Of a DNA stretch of 7,063 nt, positions 6,113 through 7,063 are shown in pieces. This DNA is from Actinomycetota bacterium. GTDB lineage: Bacteria; Actinomycetota; Thermoleophilia; Gaiellales; Gaiellaceae. How positions within the stretch are numbered: position 1 is the first letter of the stretch; each line of letters opens with the position of its first letter. Where the stretch lies: NCBI GenBank assembly GCA_013821525.1, contig JACDGR010000175.1, positions 1 to 7,063 on the forward strand, read 5' to 3'. Both the position numbers and the translations under genes were made by a program. The notes beneath the pieces were generated by a model, which worked only from the letters and a program-made list of their open reading frames with translations, was not told where the DNA came from and did not search any database.

Positions 6113-7063
6113 ATGAGCTTCGAGCCGCTGCTGGGGATGCGCGTGGTCGATCTGACGTCGTCGCTCGCAGGCCCGACGTGCACCGAGATTCTCGGCGGCC
6201 TGGGCGCCGAGGTGGTCAAGGTGGAGCGCCCGGGGCGTGGCGACGAGGCCCGCGACTGGGGGCCTCGGTTCTTCGACGGCGGCAGCGTGATGTTCTTCGC
6301 CGCGAACCGCTCGAAGCGATCGGTGGCGCTCGACTTCACCGACGAGCGCGGCCGGCACGCGCTGCTGCGGCTGATCGCCGGAGCGGACGTCGTCGTCCAA
6401 TCGATGCGCGCCGGCTCGGCGGAGCGGCACGGGCTCGGGAGCGAAGCGCTGCGGGAGCAGAACCCGGCTCTCGTCTACTGCTCGATCGAGGCCTTCGGCA
6501 ACAGCGGCCCGCTCGCCGGGAGCCCTGGCTACGACCCGCTGATGCAGGCTTTCGCCGGGCTCGTCAGCATCACGGGCGAGCCCGATCGCCCCGGCGTTCG
6601 GGTCGGTGCGTCCGTCGTCGACATCGGCACCGGCGTGTGGGCGGCGCTCGGCGTCGTCGCTGCGCTGCTCGAGCGCGGCACGACGGGCCGCGGCCGCGAC
6701 GTGAGCGTCGCCCTCTTCGATACCGCCCTGTCGCTCGTCGGTTACCAGCTGGCGGCCGCGTTGCAATCAGGTGCGGCGCCTGGCCGCCACGGCACCGCCT
6801 TCCCGCTGATCGCGCCGTACGAGGTCTTCCCGACTGCGGACGGCGAGCTGATGATCGCGGCGGCGAACGACCGGTTGTTCCGCACGCTGTGCGAGCGCAT
6901 CGGCCTGCCCGAGCTGCTCACGGACCCGCGTTTCGCCACGAACCCCGACCGCCTGGCTAACCGCGACGCGCTCCTGCCGCCGATCCGGGCGCAGCTTGCC
7001 GCGCAGAGCTCCGCTCACTGGCTCGAGACGCTCGCGGGTATCCCTGTCGCACCGGTGCAGGAT
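6113..7063 (+). CDS. Class III CoA-transferase (CaiB/Frc/BaiF family), C-terminus cut by window edge
   Basis: The frame is open from the ATG at 6113 to the right edge, giving 317 codons; members are about 390-400 residues, so roughly the last 80 are missing. The start LLGMRVVDLTSSLAGPTCTE followed by LGAEVVKVERPGRGDEAR is the classic family N-terminus. D170 in SVVDIGTG corresponds to the catalytic aspartate of formyl-CoA transferase (D169), which forms the acyl anhydride intermediate. The tyrosine in GYDP (139-142) stands where alpha-methylacyl-CoA racemases of the same fold keep a catalytic histidine (GHD), which argues for a transferase and not a racemase. The family moves CoA between carboxylic acids in the cytoplasm; donor and acceptor cannot be deduced. 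An in-frame ATG at 6095 would add six residues; neither start has a clear ribosome site, and I prefer 6113 because it is nearer the conserved beginning. It diverges from the epimerase operon. Confidence 0.92.
   Translation, partial: MSFEPLLGMRVVDLTSSLAGPTCTEILGGLGAEVVKVERPGRGDEARDWGPRFFDGGSVMFFAANRSKRSVALDFTDERGRHALLRLIAGADVVVQSMRAGSAERHGLGSEALREQNPALVYCSIEAFGNSGPLAGSPGYDPLMQAFAGLVSITGEPDRPGVRVGASVVDIGTGVWAALGVVAALLERGTTGRGRDVSVALFDTALSLVGYQLAAALQSGAAPGRHGTAFPLIAPYEVFPTADGELMIAAANDRLFRTLCERIGLPELLTDPRFATNPDRLANRDALLPPIRAQLAAQSSAHWLETLAGIPVAPVQD

Noticed and set aside
1..7063. Defence system, CRISPR array, mobile element or RNA gene
   Set aside because: No direct repeats with spacers, transposase or integrase motifs, or tRNA/rRNA-like sequence were seen; the coding space is fully explained by metabolic genes.

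Overview
This window looks like ordinary chromosomal metabolic DNA from a high-GC bacterium, most likely an actinomycete-type lineage. The taxon is an inference from GC-rich third positions, several GTG starts and tightly overlapping genes; no rRNA or clade-specific marker is present. Eight protein genes fill almost the whole window. I see no tRNA, rRNA, CRISPR array, insertion sequence or phage gene.

Left block (1-1619): a leftward FAD-dependent oxidoreductase of the COG2907 type, cut by the left edge, and a rightward membrane fatty-acid desaturase with all three histidine boxes. They diverge from a 61-base gap that holds an imperfect inverted repeat. Both are probably lipid-modifying enzymes.

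Central block (6041 down to 1616, minus strand): five genes with start/stop overlaps or a 7-base gap, almost certainly one operon. In order they are a ketose 3-epimerase-like TIM-barrel enzyme, an NADP-type D-2-hydroxyacid dehydrogenase, and lutA, lutB and lutC, the three-part iron-sulfur L-lactate oxidising system. The operon meets the desaturase gene tail to tail, with the two stop codons overlapping in the four bases TTAG.

Right block (6113-7063): a rightward class III (CaiB/Frc/BaiF) CoA-transferase, cut by the right edge, divergent from the operon across about 71 bases.

The gene fit suggests uptake-independent processing of a sugar or sugar-derived hydroxyacid. The epimerase would rearrange a ketose, the dehydrogenase would interconvert a 2-oxoacid and a D-2-hydroxyacid, and LutABC would oxidise an L-2-hydroxyacid such as L-lactate to the 2-oxoacid, feeding electrons to the respiratory chain. 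No transporter, kinase, aldolase or regulator is visible, so the substrate remains open. The individual families are known. The most interesting point is the coupling of an epimerase and a D-2-hydroxyacid dehydrogenase to lutABC in one overlapping operon.
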